39,440 nucleotides of DNA, taken from positions 1 through 39,440 of the forward strand of contig CAZUIM010000020.1 in assembly GCA_964620325.1 (NCBI GenBank). The letters run 5' to 3'. The notes beneath the pieces were generated by a model. It saw nothing but the letters and a program-made list of their open reading frames with translations, had not been told where the DNA came from and searched no databases. How positions within the stretch are numbered: the first letter of the stretch is position 1; the number at the start of each line of letters is the position of its first letter. This stretch comes from CAZMYM01 sp964620325. GTDB taxonomy: Bacteria > Bipolaricaulota > Bipolaricaulia > UBA7950 > UBA9294. The position numbers were made by a program, and so were the translations under genes. This document shows, piece by piece, positions 7,879 to 16,134 of the stretch.

Positions 7879-8400
7879 ATGTCGACCGCGAGACGATCGA
7901 AGAAGCTGCGAGAGATCGGATTGGTTCCGACGATTCAGCGCCTGGCCGTCATGGAAGCCCTCGAAGAATCGGACGACCATCCGACGGCCGATGCGATTCA
8001 CTCCACCGTCAGGGAGAGGTTCCCGTCGATCTCGCGCGCGACCGTCTACAACACGCTCGATGCGCTGACGCGAGCCGGAATGATTCTCCGGCTCACCGTC
8101 GATCCGACGGTCGCGCGATACGATGCCTCCGTGCATCCGCACGTTCATTTCCAGTGTCGCCTCTGCGGGACGGTCTACGACATCGATCTGAAAGACGGCC
8201 GACAGATCGGAGCGAACGCCGACGGGCACCTCGTCGAGTCGATCCGCACCTATGCGTACGGCGTCTGCGCGGAATGCCTGCAAGCCGGCAACAGCCCCGA
8301 AGAACACGGTCCATCGGATCCGGAGAAATCTCAACCACCGCGAGACCGGATGAGAAGGTCCTCGTCCGGGAGATCCCCTGACCGAGATGAGGTGGTGTAG
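7879..8400 (+). CDS. Fur-family transcriptional regulator, PerR-like
   Basis: This 173-residue protein has an N-terminal winged helix (residues ~15-75, with SISRATVYNTLDAL as recognition helix) and a dimerisation domain with the regulatory metal ligands VHPHVHFQCRLCG. The structural zinc site is C93-x2-C96 plus the late Cys pair YGVCAEC. Fur and PerR proteins repress iron or peroxide-response genes. Its position immediately before MutM and a long peroxide/superoxide cluster suggests PerR function, but the Asp/Glu that separates PerR from Fur cannot be settled by eye. A hydrophilic tail of about 35 residues extends past the usual family end. It probably regulates itself and the downstream genes. 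Confidence 0.9.
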   Translation: MSTARRSKKLREIGLVPTIQRLAVMEALEESDDHPTADAIHSTVRERFPSISRATVYNTLDALTRAGMILRLTVDPTVARYDASVHPHVHFQCRLCGTVYDIDLKDGRQIGANADGHLVESIRTYAYGVCAECLQAGNSPEEHGPSDPEKSQPPRDRMRRSSSGRSPDRDEVV

Positions 8401-8403
8401 GCC

Positions 8404-9198
8404 GTGCCCGAACTCCCCGAGGTGGAGACCCTGATTCGAGCGCTGCGCCCGATCGCCGGCGGCCGCATCGTCGCTGCGGAGATCCTCGACCGTCGGCTCA
8501 CCGTAGCGTCGAGCGACTTGATCGGAGCAACGATCGACGAGATCAGACGTCGAGGGAAGTACATCATCATCGGACTCGGCGATCGCGGCGATCTCGTCGT
8601 CCACCTGAGAATGTCCGGGCGACTGCGGCTCGATCGCTCGGAGGATGAGATCGCCTATATACGAATGGCCCTTCGACTCGATTCAGGGGCGTCGATCTAC
8701 TTCGTCGATCCCCGGCGTCTCGGAACGGTCATCCTCTGTCCAAACGGATTCGACAAGACGCTCGGCGTCGAGCCGATCGGCCCGGAGTTCACCGTCGAGA
8801 AACTCGCCGCATTCGCCCGTAGATCACGCGCACCGACGAAGCAGCTCCTCCTCGACCAGCGGAAGATCGCCGGAATCGGGAACATCTATGCTGCGGAGGC
8901 GCTCTGGCGCGCCGGGATCGATCCCCGTCGGCCCGCGAATTCGCTCGAACTCGACGAAATCACCGCCCTTCATGCCGGAATCAGGTCGGTCCTCTCAGAC
9001 GCGATCGCGCAGCTCGGCACGACGATCGGCTCGAGCATCTCGGACTACCGCCACTCTTCCCACGAGGCCGGCTCGTTTCAGAATCAACTCGCCGTCTACG
9101 GGCGCGAAAGGGTGCCCTGCGAACGCTGCGGAACACCGATCGAACGAATCATCCAGGCCGGTCGGTCGACGTGTTTCTGCCCGACTTGCCAACGATGA
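8404..9198 (+). CDS. mutM: Formamidopyrimidine-DNA glycosylase (Fpg/MutM)
   Basis: This 264-residue bifunctional glycosylase/AP lyase removes 8-oxoguanine and ring-opened purines. The catalytic N-terminus PELPEVET is intact (Pro2 is the nucleophile, Glu3 the acid). The helix-two-turn-helix region reads LLLDQRKIAGIGNIYAAEALWRAGI, and the C-terminal zinc finger is CERCGTPIERI...CFCPTCQR with all four Cys. The start is a GTG only 3 bp after the Fur stop, so the two genes are translationally coupled. Its place links DNA oxidation repair to the oxidative-stress cluster downstream. Confidence 0.96.
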   Translation: MPELPEVETLIRALRPIAGGRIVAAEILDRRLTVASSDLIGATIDEIRRRGKYIIIGLGDRGDLVVHLRMSGRLRLDRSEDEIAYIRMALRLDSGASIYFVDPRRLGTVILCPNGFDKTLGVEPIGPEFTVEKLAAFARRSRAPTKQLLLDQRKIAGIGNIYAAEALWRAGIDPRRPANSLELDEITALHAGIRSVLSDAIAQLGTTIGSSISDYRHSSHEAGSFQNQLAVYGRERVPCERCGTPIERIIQAGRSTCFCPTCQR

Positions 9199-9390
9199 GG
9201 CGACGCCGTCGAAGGAGGCCCCGGACGAAAAGACGAAAACAAGAGAGCACACGGTTCGAGGGAAACCTGCGCGCCACTGCCGCAGGGAGACTGGTCGTCC
9301 GACGATATCGGAACCGCCGAACCAAGGACGGGCGTTGAGCTTGGCGCTCGTAAGCGACGAATCAGGACGATGCGAACAAAGGAGAGAACC

Positions 9391-10032
9391 ATGACCGAAC
9401 AAACAATGCCGCTGATCGGAGATCCGTTTCCGAAGATGAACGTGCAGACGACGCACGGCAAGATGACGCTTCCTGACGAATGCTCGGGAAAATGGTTCAT
9501 CCTGTTCAGTCACCCGGCCGATTTCACGCCGGTCTGCACGACCGAGTTCGTCGCGTTCCAGAAGCGCTACGATCTGTTCAAGGAGCTGAAGACCGAGTTG
9601 ATCGGCTTGAGCGTCGATCAAGTCTTCTCACACATCAAATGGACCGACTGGATCCGGGACACACTCGGCGTGACGATCGAGTTTCCGATCATCGCCGGAA
9701 CGGAGTCGATCGCTCACACGCTCGGGCTGATTCACCCCGGGAAGGGGACGAACACCGTTCGTGCCGTCTTCATCGTCGATCCAACAGGCACGGTCCGTGC
9801 AATCCTCTACTACCCGCAGGAGCTCGGGCGAAACATGGACGAGTTTGTTCGGATGATCCGCGGATTCCAGGTTGCGGAGGCGAACGACGTCGCCATCCCG
9901 GCCGGTTGGCCGGAGAACGAGCTGGTTCAAGATCACGTCATCGTTCCCCCGCCGACCGATCAGGCCTCGGCCTCGGAACGCGTCGGAAAGGCGGACTGCT
10001 TCGATTGGTGGTTCTGTCACAAGAAAGTGTAG
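9391..10032 (+). CDS. Peroxiredoxin, Prx6/archaeal type
   Basis: The ATG at 9391 follows AAAGGAGAG and gives 213 residues. The peroxidatic Cys49 sits in HPADFTPVCTTEF. A long C-terminal extension (LYYPQELGRNMDEFVRMI onward) ends in DCFDWWFCHKK, the paired-Cys tail seen in archaeal and thermophile peroxiredoxins, where it resolves the oxidised enzyme. It reduces H2O2 and organic peroxides; the electron donor is probably rubredoxin or a thioredoxin, not determinable here. It opens the tight gene run, with 192 bp of otherwise empty sequence between it and mutM. Confidence 0.95.
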   Translation: MTEQTMPLIGDPFPKMNVQTTHGKMTLPDECSGKWFILFSHPADFTPVCTTEFVAFQKRYDLFKELKTELIGLSVDQVFSHIKWTDWIRDTLGVTIEFPIIAGTESIAHTLGLIHPGKGTNTVRAVFIVDPTGTVRAILYYPQELGRNMDEFVRMIRGFQVAEANDVAIPAGWPENELVQDHVIVPPPTDQASASERVGKADCFDWWFCHKKV

Positions 10033-10048
10033 AAAGGGAGACCACGCA

Positions 10049-10576
10049 ATGATCGGCAAGCGAATGCGCGATGCAATGAACGAACAGATCATGCACGAGA
10101 CCTTCTCCGCCTATCTGTACGTCTCGATGGCCGCCTTCTTTCACGGCAAGGGTCTGGACGGAATGGCAAAGTGGATGAAGGCACAGGCGGAGGAGGAACT
10201 CGGACATGCTCTCCGGTTCTTCGACCACATCAACGAACGCGGCGGGCGAGTCGAACTCCTGGCGATCGAGCGCCCACAGAGCGAATGGGACTCGCCTCTC
10301 GGCGCGTTCAAGGCGGCGCTGAAACACGAGGAATTCATCACCGGCAAGATCGACGAGCTGGTAAGGATCGCCCGGGAAGAGAACGACAACGCCGCCGAGA
10401 TCATGCTCCAGTGGTTCGTCACCGAACAGGTTGAGGAGGAGGATTCCGTGTCGACCGTCATCGACATGTTCGAGTTGATCGGAAACTCGGGGCACGGGCT
10501 GTTGATGGCCGACCGAGAACTCGGCCAGCGAGTCGCTGCCCCGTTGGCAACGCAGGACGGGGACCAAACGACGTAA
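10049..10576 (+). CDS. Ferritin (FtnA-like)
   Basis: This 175-residue four-helix protein stores iron after oxidising Fe(II). Ferroxidase ligands can be read: E17 in MHETFSAYLY, EEELGHA (Glu and His of helix B), E94-type Glu in LKHEEFITG, and Glu/Gln in LQWFVTEQVEEE. These match non-heme bacterial ferritins and lack the haem Met of bacterioferritins. AGAAAGGGAG precedes the ATG at 10049. The gene is 16 bp after the peroxiredoxin, which suggests co-transcription and removal of Fenton-active iron during peroxide stress. Confidence 0.95.
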   Translation: MIGKRMRDAMNEQIMHETFSAYLYVSMAAFFHGKGLDGMAKWMKAQAEEELGHALRFFDHINERGGRVELLAIERPQSEWDSPLGAFKAALKHEEFITGKIDELVRIAREENDNAAEIMLQWFVTEQVEEEDSVSTVIDMFELIGNSGHGLLMADRELGQRVAAPLATQDGDQTT

Positions 10577-10597
10577 CAGATCGGCAAGGAGAGACAG

Positions 10598-11113
10598 ATG
10601 ACGTTCACGTTCGTCACCGACAGTGCGGGGCTGAATCAGGCGCTGTTCCAGGTCACCCACGGGCTCTACATCCTGACAGCCAGGTGGGAGGAGAGGATCA
10701 ACGGGCAGTGTCTCGATGCGCTGATGCAGGTCACGAACATGCCGCCGCGAATGGCGATCGGCGTGGGTCGGAAGTCACTGACTCACGAGATGATCGCGGC
10801 GAGCGGCCGGTTCGCCGTCTCCGTCCTCGATCGAGAGGACGATCGCTGTGCCGACGTCATCCGCCGGTTCGGTTTCCAGTCCGGATGGAACGCCGACAAG
10901 TTCGATGGGTTCCCGCACGAACTGACGGAGCATGGTCTCCCCTACCTCCCCAACGCCGTCGCCGTCTACGAGTGCAGCGTGATCCCGGAGATGCCCCTGG
11001 ATCTTGAGACGCACTCGCTGTTTGTCGCGTCGGTCGACCGGGCCGGCACCCGAGAAGGCGGCGAACCGCTCACGTACAACGAGTACCGAAAGCGGCTCCG
11101 GAAAGGAGGATAG
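10598..11113 (+). CDS. Flavin reductase-domain protein (FMN-binding), Hrb N-domain-like
   Basis: This 171-residue protein has the split-barrel FMN fold: THGLYILTARW, an NGQCLDALMQVTNMPPRMAIGV stretch that binds FMN phosphate, then HEMIAASGRFAVSVL. In Moorella and clostridia a flavin reductase domain of this type is fused to rubredoxin as high-molecular-weight rubredoxin (Hrb) and passes NAD(P)H electrons to FprA. Here the rubredoxin is a separate gene 6 bp downstream, so the pair looks like a split Hrb. Likely role: NAD(P)H:rubredoxin oxidoreductase. Confidence 0.88.
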   Translation: MTFTFVTDSAGLNQALFQVTHGLYILTARWEERINGQCLDALMQVTNMPPRMAIGVGRKSLTHEMIAASGRFAVSVLDREDDRCADVIRRFGFQSGWNADKFDGFPHELTEHGLPYLPNAVAVYECSVIPEMPLDLETHSLFVASVDRAGTREGGEPLTYNEYRKRLRKGG

Positions 11114-11119
11114 CGAATC

Positions 11120-11278
11120 GTGGAGAAATGGATCTGTACTGTCTGTGGGTATGTGTACGATCCCTCAGTCGGAGATCCGACGAGCGGAATCGAGCCTGAG
11201 ACTTCGTTCGACGATCTGCCGAATGACTGGGTCTGCCCCGAATGTGGTGCGTCGAAAGACATGTTCGAGAAGGCGTAG
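11120..11278 (+). CDS. Rubredoxin
   Basis: A 52-residue protein starting with GTG behind GAAAGGAGGA. It has the complete Fe(Cys)4 site: WICTVCGYVYDP near the start and DWVCPECGASKDMF near the end, with the aromatic core residues expected of a classical rubredoxin. It carries single electrons to FprA, rubrerythrin and superoxide reductase in anaerobes. Its position between flavin reductase and FprA places it as the shared electron carrier of the cluster. Confidence 0.95.
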   Translation: MEKWICTVCGYVYDPSVGDPTSGIEPETSFDDLPNDWVCPECGASKDMFEKA

Positions 11279-11347
11279 GAGACGGATGCTCGGAAGGTCA
11301 GTTCCGAGTCGTCTCGCCGCGACGAAAAGGGTGAAACGGGAGGAACC

Positions 11348-12559
11348 GTGAACGCCAGACAACTACGACCGGGAATCTCGTGGATGGGAGCGATCGACTG
11401 GGACCGCCGGCTGTTCGACGAGTTGATCCCATTGCCGGACGGGACCAGCTACAACGCATATCTGGTATGCGGAAGCGACAGGACGGCTCTGATCGACACC
11501 GCCGATCCGACGAAGTCCGAAGAACTCCTCGCCCAGCTCGACGAGGTCGCCCAACTCGACGTGCTGGTCGTTCAACACGTTGAACAGGATCATTCCGGCG
11601 CGATCCCTCTCGTTCTCGAACGGTATCCGGAGATCCAGATCGTATCGAGCCCGAAGGCAACAGGGATGATCGCCGACCACTTGGATGTCCCGGAGGACCG
11701 GATCACAGCGGTCGAAGACGGCGAGTCTCTCTCGCTCGGAGATCGAACGTTCGAGTTCATCCACGCCCCGTGGGTTCACTGGCCGGAGACGCTGCTCACG
11801 TACTTGCGCGAGGAGAGGATCCTCTTCACGTGTGACCTGTTCGGCTCGCACGTCGCCACCAACGAGCTGTTCGCCGTCGACCGCCCGCGTGTCTGCGAGG
11901 CGGCGAAGCGCTATTTCGCCGAGATCATGATGCCGTTTTCGAGCTTGATCCGATCCCATCTAGAGAGACTCGACCCGTACAAGATCGAGATGATCTGCCC
12001 CAGCCACGGGCCGATCTACGATGAACCGGAGTTCATCCTCGACGCGTATCGCCACTGGGTCCACGATCCGCCGAAGAACCTCGTCGTCCTTCCGAACGTC
12101 TCGATGCACGGGAGCACCGCACGGATGGTCGAACACCTGATCGAAGGATTGACCGATCGCGGTGTGCGTGTCGAGTCGTTCAACATGTCGAAGACCGACC
12201 TCGGCGCCTACGCCGTTCACTTGGTCGACGCGGCGACGGTCGTCTTCGCAACGCCGACCGTCCTCGTCGGACCCCATCCGCAAATCGTCTTTGCCGCCTA
12301 CCTGACGGCGGCGCTCCGTCCGAAACTGAGCCAGGCCGCAGTCATCGGCTCGTTCGGGTGGGCCGGAAAGGCGGCCGAGCAGACGCAGGCCCTCTGTTCG
12401 AAACTGAAGATCGACTGGCTCGACCCGGTCTTTGCTCGCGGGCTTCCGACGTCGGAGACCTACGACGCACTCGACCGACTGGCCGACGAGATCGCGCAAC
12501 GACATCGGGGATTGGAGTCACCGGAAGGAGGAGACTCGTGGATCGGAGCATCTTCGTAA
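11348..12559 (+). CDS. fprA: Flavodiiron protein (FprA-type O2/NO reductase)
   Basis: This 403-residue protein joins an N-terminal metallo-beta-lactamase-like diiron domain to a C-terminal flavodoxin domain. Diiron ligands are visible as HVEQDH (H77, E79, D81, with H82), HAPWVHWPET, FTCDLFGSH (Asp) and CPSHGPI (His). The flavodoxin P-loop is replaced by the family form NVSMHGSTARMVEHL (FMN phosphate). The enzyme reduces O2 to water, and often NO, in the cytoplasm using rubredoxin. The start is GTG behind GGGAGGAACC. The last 22 bp overlap the next gene, in another frame, indicating tight coupling with the 2-oxoacid oxidoreductase. Confidence 0.95.
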   Translation: MNARQLRPGISWMGAIDWDRRLFDELIPLPDGTSYNAYLVCGSDRTALIDTADPTKSEELLAQLDEVAQLDVLVVQHVEQDHSGAIPLVLERYPEIQIVSSPKATGMIADHLDVPEDRITAVEDGESLSLGDRTFEFIHAPWVHWPETLLTYLREERILFTCDLFGSHVATNELFAVDRPRVCEAAKRYFAEIMMPFSSLIRSHLERLDPYKIEMICPSHGPIYDEPEFILDAYRHWVHDPPKNLVVLPNVSMHGSTARMVEHLIEGLTDRGVRVESFNMSKTDLGAYAVHLVDAATVVFATPTVLVGPHPQIVFAAYLTAALRPKLSQAAVIGSFGWAGKAAEQTQALCSKLKIDWLDPVFARGLPTSETYDALDRLADEIAQRHRGLESPEGGDSWIGASS

Positions 12560-14205
12560 CCGGCGCAGCCGGCGAGGGGATTCAAACGATCGGAGACGTC
12601 GTCGCTCGTTGTTTCCTTCGCTACGGCTATCCAGCCTTCGCATCCCAGGAGTTCGAATCGCGGATTCGCGGCGGCAACTCGAGCGTCCGGATCCGTGTCA
12701 CCGAAACGCCGCGAAACGCGCCCCGGGAGAGGGCCGACGTGCTCCTCGCCCTCAACCCGACAGCGAGGGACCACTACGCGGATGCACTCGAACCTGAAGG
12801 GCTTCTCGTGGCATCCGAAGGAGACGGACTGACGATTCCGTTCGTCGATCTCGCCGTGGAGCACGGAGGGGCAGAGATCTACGCGAACGCTGTCGCCGCC
12901 GGGGTCCTCTGCGCCATCGTCGGTCTCCCGTTCGCCGCACTCGAGGGCGTCCTGACAGAGACGTTCTCAGACCGAGGCGACGAGGTCGTCGGAGCGAACG
13001 TGTCCTCAGGTCGTGCCGGATTCGACCGGGCCCTCGATGAACTCGGCGACCGTCGCGTCGAGGAACTGCCGAAGCGCGATGAGACGTACGCGTTTGCGTC
13101 GGCGCACGAGACGATTCCGATTGCCGCCGCAGCGGCCGGATGTCGGTTCATCAGTGCCTATCCGATGTCACCGTCGACCGGGATCATCACCGCCTTCGCT
13201 CGGAACCCGGACCTCGGCGTTTTCGCCGAGCAGGCGGAGGACGAGATCGCCGCGATCAACATGGCCCTCGGAGCGAGCGCCGCCGGTGCGCGTGCGATGA
13301 CGGCGACATCCGGGGGCGGTTTCGCGCTCATGGTCGAGGGGCTCAGCCTCGCCGGGATGATCGAGACGCCGATCGTCATCGTCCTCGCACAGCGACCGGG
13401 ACCGGCGACCGGCCTGCCGACGCGCACGGCCCAAGAGGACCTGCTCTTCGCCCTCCGCGCCGGACACGGCGAGTTCCCACGCGCCATGCTCGCTCCGTCC
13501 GACCCGCAAGAGACGATCGATCTGACGATCCGTGCGTTCGATCTCGCCGATCGCTACCAGATCCCGGTGATCCTGCTGACCGACCAGTCTCTCGCCGACT
13601 CCCACTTCTCCCTCACCGACCTCCGTCTGCCCGACGAGATCCCCGAGGACCACCTCGCTGACCCGGACGGCATCGAGACGTACGCCCGCTATGCACCGAG
13701 CGAATCCGGCGTCTCCCCACGCCTCGCGTTCGGACAGGGCGGCCATCTCGTCTGCATCGACAGCGACGAGCACACCGCGGAGGGACACATCACCGAGGAT
13801 CTGAGAGCGGTCCGTCCCGCAGCGGTGGAGAAGCGGCTCGAAAAGCTTCGACGCCTGCGCGGCGAGATCCGTCCCCCGCGAACCGATCGGATCGACGACG
13901 CGGAACTGGTGCTTATCGGCTGGGGATCGACGAAGGGAGCGATCGACGAAGCCGTGGACCTTCTGCGGGCCGACGGCATCAAGGCCGGATCGATCCACTT
14001 CACGGAGCTCTGGCCGCTTCCACAGGTCCCGTTCGAAGAGACGGATGTTACCTACTGGACGGTGGAAGGAAACGCGACCGGGCAATTGGCGCGGCTCCTC
14101 GGAAGCGAGTTCTCATGGCCGATCGAAGGGACGATCGGGCGGAGCGATGGACTTCCGATCGATGCCCGGTTCGTCATCCGCCGGCTGAAGGAAAGGACGC
14201 CATGA
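12538..14205 (+). CDS. 2-oxoacid:acceptor oxidoreductase, fused gamma-alpha subunit
   Basis: The GTG at 12538 follows GGAAGGAGGAGACTC and lies inside the end of fprA; the product is 555 residues. Residues 1-185 are the gamma domain (GAAGEGIQTIGDVVA, then SQEFESRIRGGNSSVRI). The alpha domain follows (AAAAAGCRFISAYPMSPSTG, EDEIAAINMALGASAAGARAMTATSGGG), then domain II (LVLIGWGSTKGAIDEAV). With the beta subunit it oxidatively decarboxylates a 2-oxoacid with CoA and reduces a one-electron carrier. The usual YPITPSTP is YPMSPSTG here. Substrate (2-oxoglutarate, pyruvate or branched-chain acids) cannot be told by eye. No ferredoxin-type delta subunit gene is present in the cluster. Confidence 0.92.
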   Translation: MDRSIFVTGAAGEGIQTIGDVVARCFLRYGYPAFASQEFESRIRGGNSSVRIRVTETPRNAPRERADVLLALNPTARDHYADALEPEGLLVASEGDGLTIPFVDLAVEHGGAEIYANAVAAGVLCAIVGLPFAALEGVLTETFSDRGDEVVGANVSSGRAGFDRALDELGDRRVEELPKRDETYAFASAHETIPIAAAAAGCRFISAYPMSPSTGIITAFARNPDLGVFAEQAEDEIAAINMALGASAAGARAMTATSGGGFALMVEGLSLAGMIETPIVIVLAQRPGPATGLPTRTAQEDLLFALRAGHGEFPRAMLAPSDPQETIDLTIRAFDLADRYQIPVILLTDQSLADSHFSLTDLRLPDEIPEDHLADPDGIETYARYAPSESGVSPRLAFGQGGHLVCIDSDEHTAEGHITEDLRAVRPAAVEKRLEKLRRLRGEIRPPRTDRIDDAELVLIGWGSTKGAIDEAVDLLRADGIKAGSIHFTELWPLPQVPFEETDVTYWTVEGNATGQLARLLGSEFSWPIEGTIGRSDGLPIDARFVIRRLKERTP

Positions 14206-15071
14206 CAGACCTGAAGGACTACAACAGCTCGGTCGAGAACCAGTGGTGTCCCGGCTGTCCGAACTTCGGGGTCCTGACCGCCTTGAAACGGGCCCTCGTC
14301 GATCGCGATCTCGCCCCGCACGAGGTCTGCCTCGTCTCGGGGATCGGACAGGCGGCGAAGCTGCCACACTACCTGAAGGCGAACGTTTTCAACGGCCTGC
14401 ATGGGCGCGCCATCCCGGCGGCAATTGCGATTCACGTCGCCAACCCCCAACTGAAGACGATCGTTACGTCCGGGGACGGAGACCTGTACGGGGAAGGAGG
14501 AAACCACCTCCTTCATGCCTTTCGTCGAAACCCCGATATCACGGTGATCGTTCACAACAATCGGTTCTACGCTCTGACGAAGGGGCAAGCGTCCCCGACG
14601 ATGCCTCGAGGCGAGAGGACGCGTCTCCAGTTCGAGGGGGTCGAGATCGACCCAGCGCAGATGGTCGCGACGGCGATCGTCCACGGTTGCACGTTCGTCG
14701 CGCGCGGGTTCGCCGGCGACATCGACGGATTGTCGGAGATTCTGAGCCGGGCGATCGCACATCGGGGGCTCTCTCTCGTCGACGTCATTCAACCCTGCAT
14801 CACGTGGGGAAACCATCCGGTCGATTGGTACCGCAAGCGGGTCGAGCCGATCCCGGAGGATCACGACCCGACCGATCGGCATCGGGCGATCGACCTCGCC
14901 CTCAGAGCCGAGGAGACCTTCCCGCTCGGCGTTCTCTACGAGGTTTCGCCGCGGCCGACGTTTGCGACGTCGTTTCGGGAACGCGTCGGAGACGCCCCGC
15001 TCCACGAACTGCCGCGGGTCGACCGATCGATCGTGGAGGAGCACCTGGCCCGGATGAAATCTGGTTCTTAG
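14202..15071 (+). CDS. 2-oxoacid:acceptor oxidoreductase beta subunit (TPP-binding)
   Basis: The start codon overlaps the alpha-subunit stop as ATGA. The 289-residue protein binds thiamine pyrophosphate: SGDGDLYGEGGNHLLHAFRRN...HNN is the Mg-TPP motif. The proximal 4Fe-4S ligands appear as C16 and C19 (WCPGC), C43 and the Cys in VIQPCITWG. The common CPGCGHG is CPGCPNFG here. The embedded position between fprA and peroxide-reducing genes suggests it feeds electrons to that pathway; rubredoxin is the nearest encoded acceptor. Confidence 0.93.
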   Translation: MTDLKDYNSSVENQWCPGCPNFGVLTALKRALVDRDLAPHEVCLVSGIGQAAKLPHYLKANVFNGLHGRAIPAAIAIHVANPQLKTIVTSGDGDLYGEGGNHLLHAFRRNPDITVIVHNNRFYALTKGQASPTMPRGERTRLQFEGVEIDPAQMVATAIVHGCTFVARGFAGDIDGLSEILSRAIAHRGLSLVDVIQPCITWGNHPVDWYRKRVEPIPEDHDPTDRHRAIDLALRAEETFPLGVLYEVSPRPTFATSFRERVGDAPLHELPRVDRSIVEEHLARMKSGS

Positions 15072-15104
15072 GAGTCACGCCCGACATGGAGGAAAGGAGT
15101 CACC

Positions 15105-15563
15105 GTGGAGCCAATTCGGACCGGAAGTGAGACACCGAGAATCGTTCTTCCGGATCAGGGGAAGAACGTCATCGACGTCCTATCAATGACGGGAACGAAA
15201 CTGCTGTCGTTCCACCCCCTCGCTTGGACGTCCACCTGTCGGCGTCAGATGGAGGGATTGGAGCTGCACGCCGACGCCTTCGCCGAAGCGAATACGCTGG
15301 CGTTCGGAATCAGCGTCGATCCGGTTCCGTCGAAGAAGGCCTGGGCCGAGACGATCGGTATCAACAAGACCCGGCTTCTGAGCGATTTCTGGCCGCATGG
15401 GGCCGTCGCCTCTTCACTCGGCCTCTTCCGCGAACGGGACGGGTTCAGCGAGCGCGCCTCGGTGATCGTCGATGTGACGGGGAGGGTCCGGTTCGTCAAG
15501 GTCTATCCGATTACCGACCTGCCGGACATCGACGAGCTACTCGAAGCGATAAGAGCACTGTAA
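15105..15563 (+). CDS. Peroxiredoxin-like AhpC/TSA protein
   Basis: A GTG start behind GGAAAGGAGTCACC gives 152 residues. The thioredoxin-fold active site is FHPLAWTSTCRRQM, matching the PxxxTxxC pattern with peroxidatic Cys45. No second Cys is seen in the rest of the chain, so it would be a 1-Cys enzyme that needs an external thiol or redox partner. It is shorter than and distinct from the Prx6-type enzyme at the front of the cluster. Confidence 0.85.
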   Translation: MEPIRTGSETPRIVLPDQGKNVIDVLSMTGTKLLSFHPLAWTSTCRRQMEGLELHADAFAEANTLAFGISVDPVPSKKAWAETIGINKTRLLSDFWPHGAVASSLGLFRERDGFSERASVIVDVTGRVRFVKVYPITDLPDIDELLEAIRAL

Positions 15564-15581
15564 TCGAAGGAGGAAATCGAG

Positions 15582-16085
15582 ATGCACGCGATGACGAAGG
15601 AGTTCCTCGAAACGGCGTTCGCGGGGGAGAGCATGGCCCACATGCGCTATGTGATCTTCGCTGAGAAGGCGAAGAAGGAAGGACTCCCCAACCTGGCCCG
15701 CCTCTTCCGCGCGATCGCCTACGCCGAGCAGGTTCACGCGACCAACCACTACCGTGAACTGGGGATGATCAAGGATGCAGCCGGCAACCTGCAGACCTGC
15801 ATCGAGGGCGAGAACTTCGAGGTCAACGAGATGTACCCTGTCTACAACGACGCCGCGGAATTCCAGGGAGAGGCCGGCGCAGTCCGTTCGACGCATTTCG
15901 CACTCGAAGCGGAGAAGATCCACGAGACGATGTACAGAGCAGCGAAGGAGAACGTCGAAAAGGAGGGCGATCCGACCCTCGGCACAATCCACATTTGTCC
16001 GGTCTGCGGATTCACCGTCGAGGGCGAACCGCCCGAGTTCTGCCCTGTCTGTGGAGCCAAGCGGGAGTTGTTCAGGTCATTCTGA
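15582..16085 (+). CDS. rbr: Rubrerythrin
   Basis: This 167-residue protein has a four-helix diiron domain (ETAFAGESMAHMRY, AYAEQVHATNHY, HFALEAEKIHETMY) and a C-terminal rubredoxin domain (HICPVCGFTVEG...EFCPVCGAKREL) with all four Cys. Rubrerythrin reduces H2O2 to water in anaerobes using rubredoxin-derived electrons. The ATG at 15582 follows AAGGAGGAAATCGAG. It is 18 bp after the second peroxiredoxin and belongs to the same run. Confidence 0.96.
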   Translation: MHAMTKEFLETAFAGESMAHMRYVIFAEKAKKEGLPNLARLFRAIAYAEQVHATNHYRELGMIKDAAGNLQTCIEGENFEVNEMYPVYNDAAEFQGEAGAVRSTHFALEAEKIHETMYRAAKENVEKEGDPTLGTIHICPVCGFTVEGEPPEFCPVCGAKRELFRSF

Positions 16086-16134
16086 CCGGATCGGCCGGAA
16101 CCCGATCCCGAAAGACACGTGAAGGAGGAACCCC

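Noticed and set aside
9199..9390. PerR/Fur box before the peroxiredoxin
   Set aside because: No AT-rich 15-bp inverted repeat like known Per or Fur boxes could be found in this GC-rich stretch.
14052..15044. 330-residue minus-strand ORF
   Set aside because: Shadow of the 2-oxoacid oxidoreductase beta subunit.
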